NCBI GenBank assembly: GCA_019634025.1
Contig: JAHQWC010000117.1
Location: 1 to 44,792, forward strand
Source: Vampirovibrio sp.
GTDB lineage: Bacteria; Cyanobacteriota; Vampirovibrionia; Vampirovibrionales; Vampirovibrionaceae
Direction of reading: 5' to 3'
DNA length: 44,792 nucleotides
Shown in pieces: positions 1-8,434 of the stretch (position 1 is the stretch's first letter; each line of letters begins with the position of its first letter). Made by a program: the position numbers and the translations under genes. Under the pieces are notes generated by a model. It was given only the letters and a program-made list of their open reading frames with translations, searched no databases and was not told the origin of the DNA.

Positions 1-1218
1 CATGGCATCGCCCACGATGGTGAAACCACCAGGACCGCCAGGAGCGCCTTGGATGTCGACCACAGTGGAGTGACCGCTGGCGAAGTTGCCGCCGTTGATC
101 ACAGCGCTATCCATCAGGTTAACGTTGTCTTCACCTTTTTGGTCTTGGTCGTTGTTGAAGGAATCTTTGATGTCCGTATCGATGTCAACCAAGTCGTTGT
201 CGTTTTCTTGGAAAGAATCGTTGATGTCGGAATCGATTCCGTCGTTGTCGTCGATGTCGACTAAGTCGTTATCGTCGATGTCGTTTTGGTCGTTATCGTC
301 GATGTCAACCAAGTCGTTATCGTCGTTGTCGATTTTGTCGTTGTCGTCGATGTCAACCAAATCGTTGTCATCGTTGTCAACACCATCGTTGTCGTCGATG
401 TCAACCAAGTCGTTGTCGTCGAGGTCGTTTTGGTCTTGATCATCGATGTCAACCAAATCGTTGTCATCGTTGTCAGTACCATCGTTATCGTCAACGTCAA
501 CTACGTCGTTGTCGTCTTGATCAACCAAGTCGTTGTCTTGGTCGTTGTCGTCGATGTCAACCAAGTCGTTGTCGTCTTGGTCGATTTTGTCGTTGTCGTC
601 AGCGTCAATGAAGTCGTTGTCGTCTTGATCAACAACATCGTTGTCGTCAGCGTCAATCAAGTCGTTGTCGTTGTCGTTGGCGTCGAAGTCAACCACGTCG
701 TTATCGTCTTGATCGATCAAGTCGTTGTCATCAGCGTCAACGAAATCGTTGTCGTCAATGTCGTTGTTGTCTTGATCGTCAACGTCAACCAAGTCGTTGT
801 CGTCTTGGTCAACAACATCGTTGTCGTCTTGATCAACCAAGTCGTTGTCGTCAATGTCGTTTTGGTCTTGATCATCAACGTCAACTAAGTCGTTGTCGTC
901 GTTGTCAGTACCATCGTTGTCGTCAACGTCAACTACGTCGTTGTCGTCTTGGTCAACAACATCGTTGTCGTCAGCGTCAACGTCAACCAAGTCGTTGTCG
1001 TCAACGTCAACTACGTCTTGATCATCAACGTCAACAAAATCGTTGTCGTCTTGATCATCAACATCGAGGAAATCGTTGTCGGTGTTGGTGGAGGTGGTGT
1101 TGGTATCGTTACCAGCGCCATTGGCATCGTTGCCGTTGCCGTTCAATTGGGCGAAAGCCACGCCGTTGGCGGAAGCCAAGGTGAGGGTAATCGCTAAAGC
1201 TAAAAGCTTTTTGTTCAT
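1..1218 (-). CDS. Secreted Asp/Asn-rich octapeptide-repeat protein (3' end outside window)
   Basis: The minus strand is open from an ATG at 1218 to base 1 (406 codons, no stop), so the gene runs off the left edge. An AGAGGAT Shine-Dalgarno-like site lies at 1229-1235. The first about 22 residues (MNKKLLALAITLTLASANG, then VAFA before Q) are a typical Sec signal peptide. A short N/G/T-rich linker is followed by about 35 copies of an eight-residue unit, consensus D-D-N/Q-D-x-V/I-D-x, to about residue 350. The frame then changes to ordinary sequence with a G/P-rich stretch (residues about 370-406). The repeat is extremely acidic, and the DxDxD spacing resembles known calcium-binding loops (dockerin, thrombospondin type 3), so an extracellular Ca-binding, adhesive or surface-layer role is inferred. 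I recognise no named family. No gene lies close upstream, so it is probably monocistronic. Confidence 0.85.
   Translation of the reverse strand, partial: MNKKLLALAITLTLASANGVAFAQLNGNGNDANGAGNDTNTTSTNTDNDFLDVDDQDDNDFVDVDDQDVVDVDDNDLVDVDADDNDVVDQDDNDVVDVDDNDGTDNDDNDLVDVDDQDQNDIDDNDLVDQDDNDVVDQDDNDLVDVDDQDNNDIDDNDFVDADDNDLIDQDDNDVVDFDANDNDNDLIDADDNDVVDQDDNDFIDADDNDKIDQDDNDLVDIDDNDQDNDLVDQDDNDVVDVDDNDGTDNDDNDLVDIDDQDQNDLDDNDLVDIDDNDGVDNDDNDLVDIDDNDKIDNDDNDLVDIDDNDQNDIDDNDLVDIDDNDGIDSDINDSFQENDNDLVDIDTDIKDSFNNDQDQKGEDNVNLMDSAVINGGNFASGHSTVVDIQGAPGGPGGFTIVGDAM
165..1077 (-). repeat. In-frame 24-bp tandem repeat array encoding DDNDxVDx octapeptides
   Basis: Read on the minus strand, units of 24 bp (GAC GAC AAC GAC TTG GTT GAC RTY and variants) follow each other with only a few 6-12 bp insertions. 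The D-D-N-D core is nearly invariant, while positions 5, 6 and 8 vary (LV, VV, FV, KI, GT, QN; then I, V, Q, A or N). In places a 16-residue superperiod alternates LVD-type and variable units. The low-complexity DNA also keeps the opposite strand open, which produces false antisense reading frames. Such arrays can change copy number by recombination or slippage. Confidence 0.9.
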
Positions 1219-1762
1219 GTGATTTATGATCCTCTAATTTACTTTAACCTACCTAGAGTGACTAATATGCAACCAAACTGGTTGCCCAGCCTGATTGCGG
1301 AGAGAGAGCTAATAACCATCATTACAAATGTTTAATGGTTATTAAGTTATATATCTAACTTTTACATTAGATTTATAACTATGAGTTAGTATGTTGGCTG
1401 AAATCTTAATTCGGAGAGGATGGGGTGTCAACATTATTTTTAATATGAATAAAGAGCTTTGAATTGCTGCAGAAACAGCGCTTCTCTATTGCCGCTTATA
1501 TGTGGTGTTTACCGGTTTTTCAAATGAGTAGACAATTTATATGTTGCCTTTATAACAAAGTTAATTTTATCCATTTTTTTAAATCTATACGATCAACCGT
1601 AAATACTGTCTATAGATATATGATATTAGTATCAAAGATTAAGTTTAAAAAGTATTTTAAGCTGTTTATACTATTTGTATAATTGTTCGAATAAATACAG
1701 AGGAGTTACACTATTCCAGATTGAAAAATTCAATTGGCTGTATAGGTTATTGCGAGTAGGGT
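1219..1762. other. AT-rich intergenic region with inverted repeats upstream of the acidic repeat protein
   Basis: I see no convincing gene here. GCAACCA (1269-1275) and TGGTTGC (1279-1285) form a perfect 7-bp inverted repeat with a 3-base loop. TAATAACCAT (1310-1319) and ATGGTTATTA (1335-1344) form a 10-bp inverted repeat with a 15-base spacer. Both lie in what should be the leader or promoter region of the minus-strand repeat protein and could be operator or RNA-structure elements. From about 1380 to 1700 the DNA is strongly AT-rich. The one short plus-strand open frame there has no ribosome-binding site and an implausible composition. Confidence 0.5.
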
Positions 1763-1993
1763 TTATTTTTTTAAGAGTCTGAAGATAAAGAAGCCGCACA
1801 TTCCCCAATACATGGCAGAAACTACCAATACGTTTTTAAGCAGGGAGTTGCCTTCATTGATGGGAAAGATTAATGCGGCAATGGGTTTGGCGTATTGCTG
1901 TGCAAAGCCGTACCCCCCCACCATGATGATCATCAGGATGAGGTAGATAAATCCGTAGAAGCCGATGGCTTGCCAGAGCTTAGGGTTATTCAT
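1763..1993 (-). CDS. Small membrane protein, two predicted TM helices
   Basis: This 76-residue protein starts at the ATG at 1993 (MNNPKLWQAIGFYGF). I prefer it to an in-frame TTG 12 bases upstream because the TTG has no ribosome-binding site, whereas GAGACGG precedes the ATG. Residues about 7-30 and 53-72 are hydrophobic and probably cross the membrane, joined by a loop containing FPINEGNSL. The C-terminus ends in basic residues (RLLKK), consistent with a cytoplasmic end. I do not recognise the family. It stands alone between an AT-rich gap and the divergent plus-strand glycosyltransferase-like genes. Confidence 0.55.
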   Translation of the reverse strand: MNNPKLWQAIGFYGFIYLILMIIMVGGYGFAQQYAKPIAALIFPINEGNSLLKNVLVVSAMYWGMCGFFIFRLLKK

Positions 1994-2143
1994 TTGCCGT
2001 CTCAACTGTAAGTCTTAACCTTACTATTATGGGTAGATTTCGGAAGTAGGCAATCCTTATTTAAATATACTTCCGATAAATGCGCAGTATATGGGTAAGG
2101 TAGAATGGCAAGAGGTTCTGTTGATTGGGAAATGTTTGGCTAG

Positions 2144-3862
2144 ATGGCGTGGCGGCTTTTATTGGGGCGATTGTTGTGGGTTACTGGGCTGAGTATTGCT
2201 GGGTATATTGTGTGGCCCTACCTATTCCGGATCCCTGTTCCCGATGAAAGCATTCATATATATGCTGGTCTTCGTCTTGCCAACGGTGAACTGCCATACC
2301 GGGATTTCTTCGATCATGTTTATCCTGGTGTCTTTTATTGGATTGCCCTCCTTATCAAGTTGTGTGGTGGACTTAGCTTGGTAGTACTACGTTTGAGCGC
2401 TCTGGCCGTATTTACGGTATGTGCTTATGTCACGCTTTATATAAGCAAAAAATATTTGTCCGGCGGTTGGTTGGTGTTGCTAGGAGGCTCTCTGTGGTGT
2501 GCCTTGTATCCTTCCTGGGCTACGGTTCAACATCATATATTTAGTAGCATGTTTGGTTTACTGGCAGTTCTTGCGATGTATCAGTTGGCTGCCATTCCTT
2601 GCTCACGAGAAAAGGATTTTTTGAAAAGTAGGCGGTCATTCCTAATTGGCTCAGGGATGTTATTGGGATTTACAGTATTATTTACACAATCTTTGGGAGT
2701 TATCTTATCTTTGCTTATGGGGGGATGGCTTTGGTTTTACTGGATTAAAACCTGCCCTGGCCTGTTTATTAATAAAGTATGGACTTTGTTGGGTTGGTTT
2801 GTATTACCTGGTGTCAGTCTGTTAGGCGTTTTGTACGGGTATTACTGGAGCCAAGGAGGATTAGATGCCTTTTGGTACGATACGGTTACATGGGTGTTGT
2901 CCGGTCACTATACAGGAACGACACATTCTGTTTACTTTTTTGATGGTTTGCAGATGTTGTCAAATAAGTGGTTTGTCCTCTCACAAAAGCCACTTGAAAA
3001 TCCGTTAGTCTGGTTAGATTCTCTGTATCTGGTGCTCCAAGGTATGTTACCTGTGGCTGGATTGTGCTGGCTTACTTGGCAGGCATTATGGCCAGCATTG
3101 CAGTCTCTCTCAAAAAATGAACATTCATCGCTTCGGACGCCCCAATCTCAATGGCAATTGCTGCTTTTATGGGTAGCAGCTGTTGGATTTATGGCAGCTA
3201 ATTTTTCTTACCCTACTAGTTATATGATTGGGTATCATGGGTGGATTTTATATATGGGAGGGTTTTGGCTGCTGAAACACCTGTGTCAGCCTTGGCAATG
3301 GGCTCGCCGGGCGGTGATGGTGGGCTTGTCCTTAATTTTGGGCGTAACTCTTATGCATCAAATAGAAGTTGCTACCGCTATGATGAAAGTGCCGCCGGTT
3401 ATCTCTTATGGAACCCGTGAACGTTGGTTGATCCCTAAGTACCCCGAGCTATCGGCGTTTTTGAATCCGTTGGTTGAAACCATTCATCAACATACGCAGC
3501 AAGGGTCTTCTTTCTTTGTGTATAACCTGATGCCTGCATTGTATCTGCTAACCGACCGTCATAATCCCACCCGGTACTCTTATGTTATTGCCAAGTACAA
3601 TACAGACTCTCAAATTCAGGAACTTACCCAACAGGTTGGCAGAACCCTTCCGCAGTTTATTGTCAATAATCATTTGGACGACCTCTTTTTTCGTATCGAT
3701 CCTCGGTTTTCTCGGTGGAGGCATCAAGACTACAAGCTAAAAGGGTTGGAGCAGGTGATTCAGTCCCATTATCATCAGATTGCCGGCTTTGAGCATTATG
3801 ATGTGTTTATGCGGAATCCTTCTTCTACGGAGGGTGGTGGTTCAATGAGGATGGAGAATTAA
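2144..3862 (+). CDS. GT-C-type membrane glycosyltransferase-like protein (GT39-related)
   Basis: A 572-residue polytopic protein with about nine or ten hydrophobic segments up to residue about 400 and a soluble C-terminal part of about 150 residues. After the first TM helix the sequence PVPDESIHIYAG (about 32-43) matches the acidic Asp-Glu motif of the first periplasmic loop in GT-C enzymes such as PMT/ArnT. These enzymes use lipid-linked sugars on the outer face of the inner membrane. The following LANGELPYRDFFDHVYPG is also typical of this group. Donor and acceptor cannot be read from the sequence. The ribosome-binding site is weak. The next gene begins 3 bases after the stop, so the two are very probably cotranscribed. 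Confidence 0.75.
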   Translation: MAWRLLLGRLLWVTGLSIAGYIVWPYLFRIPVPDESIHIYAGLRLANGELPYRDFFDHVYPGVFYWIALLIKLCGGLSLVVLRLSALAVFTVCAYVTLYISKKYLSGGWLVLLGGSLWCALYPSWATVQHHIFSSMFGLLAVLAMYQLAAIPCSREKDFLKSRRSFLIGSGMLLGFTVLFTQSLGVILSLLMGGWLWFYWIKTCPGLFINKVWTLLGWFVLPGVSLLGVLYGYYWSQGGLDAFWYDTVTWVLSGHYTGTTHSVYFFDGLQMLSNKWFVLSQKPLENPLVWLDSLYLVLQGMLPVAGLCWLTWQALWPALQSLSKNEHSSLRTPQSQWQLLLLWVAAVGFMAANFSYPTSYMIGYHGWILYMGGFWLLKHLCQPWQWARRAVMVGLSLILGVTLMHQIEVATAMMKVPPVISYGTRERWLIPKYPELSAFLNPLVETIHQHTQQGSSFFVYNLMPALYLLTDRHNPTRYSYVIAKYNTDSQIQELTQQVGRTLPQFIVNNHLDDLFFRIDPRFSRWRHQDYKLKGLEQVIQSHYHQIAGFEHYDVFMRNPSSTEGGGSMRMEN

Positions 3863-3865
3863 CGG

Positions 3866-6133
3866 TTGCGGCTGTTCAATACTACGCTCAGTATCATTCG
3901 TGATCATCCGTTTATTTTGGTGATGGTGGTGAGTTTGACGGTGATTTTGCCGTTTCTGTTATTTTCGCCTCAACCAAAGCCGGTGGGGGATGCTTTGGGG
4001 TATGCGCTATCGGCATATTCGTTTTCTCCCGGTAATGAACTGGAGATGGACGGCTCTCATTATTATCGTCCCTTGGTTAGGGCACCATGGCTAGTGCTGA
4101 ATCTCATTGCTTTGTTTACGGTGTTTTCTGCTGATATGGCGGTGGTTGTATTTCGGTTTTTCCAGGCGGGTCTACTTCTCATTAATTTTTACTTGGTGTA
4201 CCGGCTTGTCGGCTTTATTGAATGCAAAGATGAAAAGGCAGAAGGAAGCACTCGAGTTCTGCGGTGGCGATATGCTGCCGTGACTTTTTTGTGTGTGGGG
4301 TACCTACCGTTTTTATTTTTAGCCGGACATATTTTTAATGAAATCTTGACCACCACTTTTCTCTTAGTAGCAGTGTTGTATTGGGTCAAGAGGCAACCCT
4401 ATCTATCTGGCTTGTTTACATTTTTTGCTCTGAGTAATAGTTGGTTTTCACTACTTCCAAAGTTTGCTGCCGGACTTTTGATGTTATTGGGATATATGTG
4501 TTTCAAGAAGTGGCAGTGCTTATACAGGGGTGGTGCGAAAGTACAGGTAAAATTTTTAGGAAAGGCGCTGGGGGTTTTTACTGTACTTACATTGATTCTA
4601 ATTGCTGCTTACACCTTTGTTCCTGAATTTAACCAACCTTTGTTAGGTTTTTGGTTGTTTTCAGGTACTCAAGGCTGGGAAACCCTAGATTCGTATTTAT
4701 TCCAAAACCTTTTTCAGAAGACAACCCAAAACCAGGATAATCTAAAAGTTCTAGAGGCCTTTCCCCAACTTATTCAACAGGACTTAAGGTTGGCATTGAG
4801 TTGGATTTGGCGACACCCTTGGGAGAGTGTTTTACTTGTTTCTAACAATATTTACCGTCTGTTTGCCATGCCCAACAATGTGTATGGTATTCATTGGCTT
4901 GGTCTCTCTCCTATGGTTCAGATTGTCTACCATCAGATGCTTATCTGGGTAGCGTTCATCATGTCGCCCTTGACCCTTGGTGACTCTAAAACTCGATTCT
5001 TATGGTTTTTTCCTATAATTTGGTGCGTATATGCCTTCAGTCATATTGAAGCTCGCTATAATACTCCGGTGATGCCTTTTTTAATCATGCTGGCAGCATT
5101 GGGAGGAATCAGGTTTTACCAGTTATATGTCTTACTCAATCCTTTGAAACATCGGATTGTATTAGCTGGGTTTATGCTGATTGTATTTGGAGCCTCCGGA
5201 CACTTTTTCTACACGACCTTGCCAGTCATATCGGACGTGATTCCCATTGTTGAATTTACTCTGTTACAAGTGGCATGCCTGATAGTTGGACTTTACTCAA
5301 TCTTTCGTATACAGTTGACCATCCTCCTGACAACCTTAAGGCTGCCAAGGCATGTTGGCCTTATAGCATGTGGGTTTGTCGTATTAATGGTATTTCCCTT
5401 TTGCGTCAATCAATTTGTTTATCCCGAACCTGTATCATGGCGTACGCCTCTTTCTTTTGCTTCTTCGATGCAGGGAAAAGTAGTTCATCAGATTCCGGTA
5501 AGGCTTTCTCAGTCAGAAAGTAATCTTTTCCATACCTATCTGGTTATAGAAATACAAACACTTAAAGGTCAGGTTAAGTCTCTTGGCGATACCGGGGCTT
5601 CTTTGAGTGTAAATGGTTTATCAATCCGGGGGCCTGTACGGCCAACGCAGGGACTTCAATCAAACTATTTTGAATACATATTAGGTGGCATGCGTTCTGA
5701 AAAAGCGCTAAACCAGTACCAATTCTATCGATTACCTGAGTCTATTATGCAGTCTATTATCCGCAAACAATCGGCAGAAATTGTGATCCGTTTGCCCGTA
5801 GGGGATGAGCATTCTGTCTTACTGGTCGGCGATTTTCCTTATACTCGCACCGGAGGCTATGTTATTCCCAGTCCTGATTGGGGGGAGTTTTCAGCTTATA
5901 AAGCACTTCATTCGTTCCGTTTGGACGGACGGCTCCCACGCCGGACTCAATTACAGGGTGAGGATAATAGAACTCGGGCATTAAAAAACATGTACCCCTT
6001 CCCTGGCAGACCCCGGATATTTCTGTATTCCATTTTAAAAGTAGATCTTCCCAATCCTAACTTTGATATGCCAGCATATCACGATGATGTATTAACAAAT
6101 TCCCCTCGCAAATACGATCTGCTGTGGTATTAA
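3866..6133 (+). CDS. Large GT-C-like membrane protein with soluble C-terminal domain
   Basis: A 755-residue protein starting at TTG 3866, with GGATGGAG about 12 bases upstream inside the end of the previous gene. A first TM helix (about 15-33) is followed by VGDALGYALSAYSF, an acidic first-loop motif like that of GT-C glycosyltransferases. About ten further hydrophobic segments run to residue about 525. The last about 230 residues are soluble and end in an aromatic, Pro-rich tail. The upstream gene has the same layout, so they probably act as a pair in envelope or surface glycan assembly. The stop codon overlaps by four bases the stop codon of the convergent gene on the other strand. Exact substrate unknown. 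Confidence 0.7.
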   Translation: MRLFNTTLSIIRDHPFILVMVVSLTVILPFLLFSPQPKPVGDALGYALSAYSFSPGNELEMDGSHYYRPLVRAPWLVLNLIALFTVFSADMAVVVFRFFQAGLLLINFYLVYRLVGFIECKDEKAEGSTRVLRWRYAAVTFLCVGYLPFLFLAGHIFNEILTTTFLLVAVLYWVKRQPYLSGLFTFFALSNSWFSLLPKFAAGLLMLLGYMCFKKWQCLYRGGAKVQVKFLGKALGVFTVLTLILIAAYTFVPEFNQPLLGFWLFSGTQGWETLDSYLFQNLFQKTTQNQDNLKVLEAFPQLIQQDLRLALSWIWRHPWESVLLVSNNIYRLFAMPNNVYGIHWLGLSPMVQIVYHQMLIWVAFIMSPLTLGDSKTRFLWFFPIIWCVYAFSHIEARYNTPVMPFLIMLAALGGIRFYQLYVLLNPLKHRIVLAGFMLIVFGASGHFFYTTLPVISDVIPIVEFTLLQVACLIVGLYSIFRIQLTILLTTLRLPRHVGLIACGFVVLMVFPFCVNQFVYPEPVSWRTPLSFASSMQGKVVHQIPVRLSQSESNLFHTYLVIEIQTLKGQVKSLGDTGASLSVNGLSIRGPVRPTQGLQSNYFEYILGGMRSEKALNQYQFYRLPESIMQSIIRKQSAEIVIRLPVGDEHSVLLVGDFPYTRTGGYVIPSPDWGEFSAYKALHSFRLDGRLPRRTQLQGEDNRTRALKNMYPFPGRPRIFLYSILKVDLPNPNFDMPAYHDDVLTNSPRKYDLLWY

Positions 6134-7668
6134 ATAAGGGCTTTATTTCCCGCCGTCTCCTTTGGTCGGCTAAAGATAGGGTGAGGTGAGGTGATGAACC
6201 ATTTACTAGATAACTGTTTTGGTGTGTATTGAAACACACCCAACACGATGTAAGTTTCATCTAGCCATGGTCCTGGAATAGGGTAAGACTGGGCCACTAT
6301 ATGATAAGGGAGGGCCAGATTGCCTAACAACCATTGGTTACTGTTGTAAGAACGGACTGCCCGGGCGTATTGCTGGATTTTATGGAAATAGCCGTCACGG
6401 CGTTGTCCCGGTGCCGATAAAATCCAGGGCCGGATGGCGACTTGGGCCTCGCTTAATAGCCGGAAATCAAAAAAACCTCCATAGTTCATGGGGATATACC
6501 GGATGGTACCATTCTCAGGGTCCTTGTAAGCCAGTCTAAGGGTGGTTTGCACTTCGTCCAGCCCGTTGTACTGAAACCCGAAATGATTGTAGTTGGCGAA
6601 GGGAAAATAATAGTTATTCAATAGGCTTGGTGTGGTGCAAAGCACGAGTATGGCTGTTACGGTGATACACCATTTTTTGGGTTGAAAAATAGGGAATATG
6701 ACTTGATCAGATTTTTGTATTGTAGTGGTTGCCTTGATGGCGTCGATGATATTACCTGCCTGAAAATATCGCCAAGGGATGATGAGGGCAATGCCCATGA
6801 CCGCCATGCCTAAAAATAAAATTCCGCTGCCGGCAAAAATCATGACATGGATGCCTAGCATGGTCAGCGGTAAAATACGTCTCGCTATTGGGAAGACCAG
6901 AGACAGGGGCCACAATAGTTCTACCAATTCGGTGATGAATGCTAGAAGAATACCGAAGGCAGGATATTTCATCAGCACCTGGTGCATTCCCAGCGCCATC
7001 GGATGGAGCCAATCTGGAAACACCATACCGTGCCAGATCTCCATGGCCAGATAGAGCCATTCCAAATGGACGTGGTTCCACCAAGTTGGATCGGTTCCGA
7101 ACTTAGACAGCCCGCTGATAAAATAGCAGCCCGCTGCATATAGGGTCAGGGCAATGCCCAATTGGCTGGCGCTTGGCGTCACTTGATCTAAATCTGAACC
7201 AGGACTCTCTGCCGCGTTCTTTAGAATTTTTTTCCACGAGGCTGGCCAAGCGGCAGCAATGAAAAGGATGGAACACGTAAAGTCCAAATCATACAGGGGT
7301 GCCCGGTAGAGATCGGCATTCCACTCAAACAGCATGACAAAGATGAGCCCAGTGATGACTAACCCCCTGGATAACTGCCATAGGGAGGAGAGAAGGCTAA
7401 TCCCGCCCAGAACTTGTAATAAACGAACTTTCCATTCGGCATCAAACAGGATATTCCGGTAAAAATGAATTGCCTTGGCCAAAACGGGTGGATTGGTTTC
7501 CATGAGATCCGGTCCAGCCAGTAAGTCTGTAAAGGCTGAATAATCGGTGGATAAAAACTTCCAGGCCACCAAAAAAATACCGATTCTCATGATGACCTGT
7601 AGGTCAAACGGAGAAAACTGTATCCACTGTAGTCGGTTTAAATTTAGTTGGCTCAAGAAATGTCTCAT
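6130..7668 (-). CDS. HTTM-like (vitamin K-dependent carboxylase-like) membrane protein
   Basis: A 512-residue polytopic protein with ATG at 7668 preceded by AGGATCAAG. Roughly ten hydrophobic segments fill residues 20-335. The stretch AAGCYFISGLSKFG followed by TWWNHVHLEWL resembles the helix and loop typical of HTTM-domain proteins (horizontally transferred TM domain, related to gamma-carboxylase). The C-terminal about 180 residues look soluble and contain FNYNGLDEVQ-type sequence. Function is not known for most bacterial members. The gene points away from the sigma gene and meets the two glycosyltransferase-like genes tail to tail, with stop codons overlapping in TATTAAATAA. Confidence 0.6.
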   Translation of the reverse strand: MRHFLSQLNLNRLQWIQFSPFDLQVIMRIGIFLVAWKFLSTDYSAFTDLLAGPDLMETNPPVLAKAIHFYRNILFDAEWKVRLLQVLGGISLLSSLWQLSRGLVITGLIFVMLFEWNADLYRAPLYDLDFTCSILFIAAAWPASWKKILKNAAESPGSDLDQVTPSASQLGIALTLYAAGCYFISGLSKFGTDPTWWNHVHLEWLYLAMEIWHGMVFPDWLHPMALGMHQVLMKYPAFGILLAFITELVELLWPLSLVFPIARRILPLTMLGIHVMIFAGSGILFLGMAVMGIALIIPWRYFQAGNIIDAIKATTTIQKSDQVIFPIFQPKKWCITVTAILVLCTTPSLLNNYYFPFANYNHFGFQYNGLDEVQTTLRLAYKDPENGTIRYIPMNYGGFFDFRLLSEAQVAIRPWILSAPGQRRDGYFHKIQQYARAVRSYNSNQWLLGNLALPYHIVAQSYPIPGPWLDETYIVLGVFQYTPKQLSSKWFITSPHPIFSRPKETAGNKALI

Positions 7669-7728
7669 CTTGATCCTATTTAATCCTGTGTTCTATCCTG
7701 CTCGTTTGCCTTATTTTGCTAGCGCCTA

Positions 7729-8424
7729 TTAGTCAATATGATCGCCTTCTTTTAGGTATTCCCGTACTAGGTTTAAAGAAGATTGGACAATGCGGGTGAT
7801 GCGGGAGCTGGACAGGCCGACCATTTGGGCAATGTCTTTGACCTGCATGTTACGGTAAAACCGGTATTCTACAATGGTGCGTTCTTTGGGCGGCAGGTTT
7901 TCAATAGCTTTTTTAATGGCTCGACCCAGTTCCACAATCTCAAGCCGTTCATCCGGGGTGGCGGAGTTATCTTTAATGACATCGTACGGCGTATCCCCGT
8001 CCTGGCCTTCGGTAACGCCTTCAATAGACAATATGGTCTCGTAGACAGCTTCTCTAACGACTTCTGGTGTATCGCCTTTTCCTTTTCCTTCACCATCGCC
8101 CTCAGCATCTTCTTCCACGGTTTTGGTGTGTTTTAGGGTGTACCATTTGTAGCGGGCACGCAATTCATTCCGAATTGCCCAGCGAATGGCGGTGGCAAGA
8201 TAAGAGGTGTTGAGTTTTTCAGCTTCTTCCGGGGTTTTGTTTTTAAACAATGCTTGTAGAGCAATGGCGCCAATGCTGACCAATTCTTCAAAGTCCACCA
8301 TATGAGACGGAATCCGGCGATGCTCTACTCGCGCCACACGCTCTACCAAGTTTAGGTATTGGCCGATATTGACTCGCCGAGGAGTACGAGGGGTTTTGGT
8401 TTTAGGGGTTTTTTTGGAGGTCAT
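7729..8424 (-). CDS. fliA: FliA-like alternative sigma factor (sigma-28 family)
   Basis: 231 residues. After a basic Thr/Pro/Lys-rich N-terminus (1-20), residues 22-100 match sigma region 2 (VDFEELVSIGAIALQALF, then YLATAIRWAIRNELRARYKW). Residues 177-225 match region 4, with the helix-turn-helix KDIAQMVGLSSSRITRIVQS. The region between has no clear region 3; instead there is an acidic/Gly/Lys linker (VEEDAEGDGEGKGKGD, about 103-118) and an acidic helix. The start ATG lies 10 bases after the flhB stop, and the flhB stop lies inside the AGGTAA ribosome-binding site, so the two are translationally linked. Its neighbour makes a flagellar role likely. The gene symbol is inferred from family and context. 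Confidence 0.75.
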   Translation of the reverse strand: MTSKKTPKTKTPRTPRRVNIGQYLNLVERVARVEHRRIPSHMVDFEELVSIGAIALQALFKNKTPEEAEKLNTSYLATAIRWAIRNELRARYKWYTLKHTKTVEEDAEGDGEGKGKGDTPEVVREAVYETILSIEGVTEGQDGDTPYDVIKDNSATPDERLEIVELGRAIKKAIENLPPKERTIVEYRFYRNMQVKDIAQMVGLSSSRITRIVQSSLNLVREYLKEGDHID

Positions 8425-8434
8425 AAATTACCGA

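Noticed and set aside
86-888. Open frames on the plus strand through the repeat array (Val/Asp and Ser/Leu-rich products)
   Set aside because: They are shadows of the in-frame octapeptide array on the minus strand. Low-complexity 24-bp units keep other frames open, and none has a signal peptide or ribosome-binding site.
165-1077. CRISPR-like regular repeat
   Set aside because: The units are directly adjacent with no unique spacers, are 24 bp and code in frame for a protein; no cas genes are near.
1464-1682. 72-residue open frame in the AT-rich gap
   Set aside because: No ribosome-binding site, composition dominated by Phe/Ile/Lys/Tyr as expected from AT-rich non-coding DNA.
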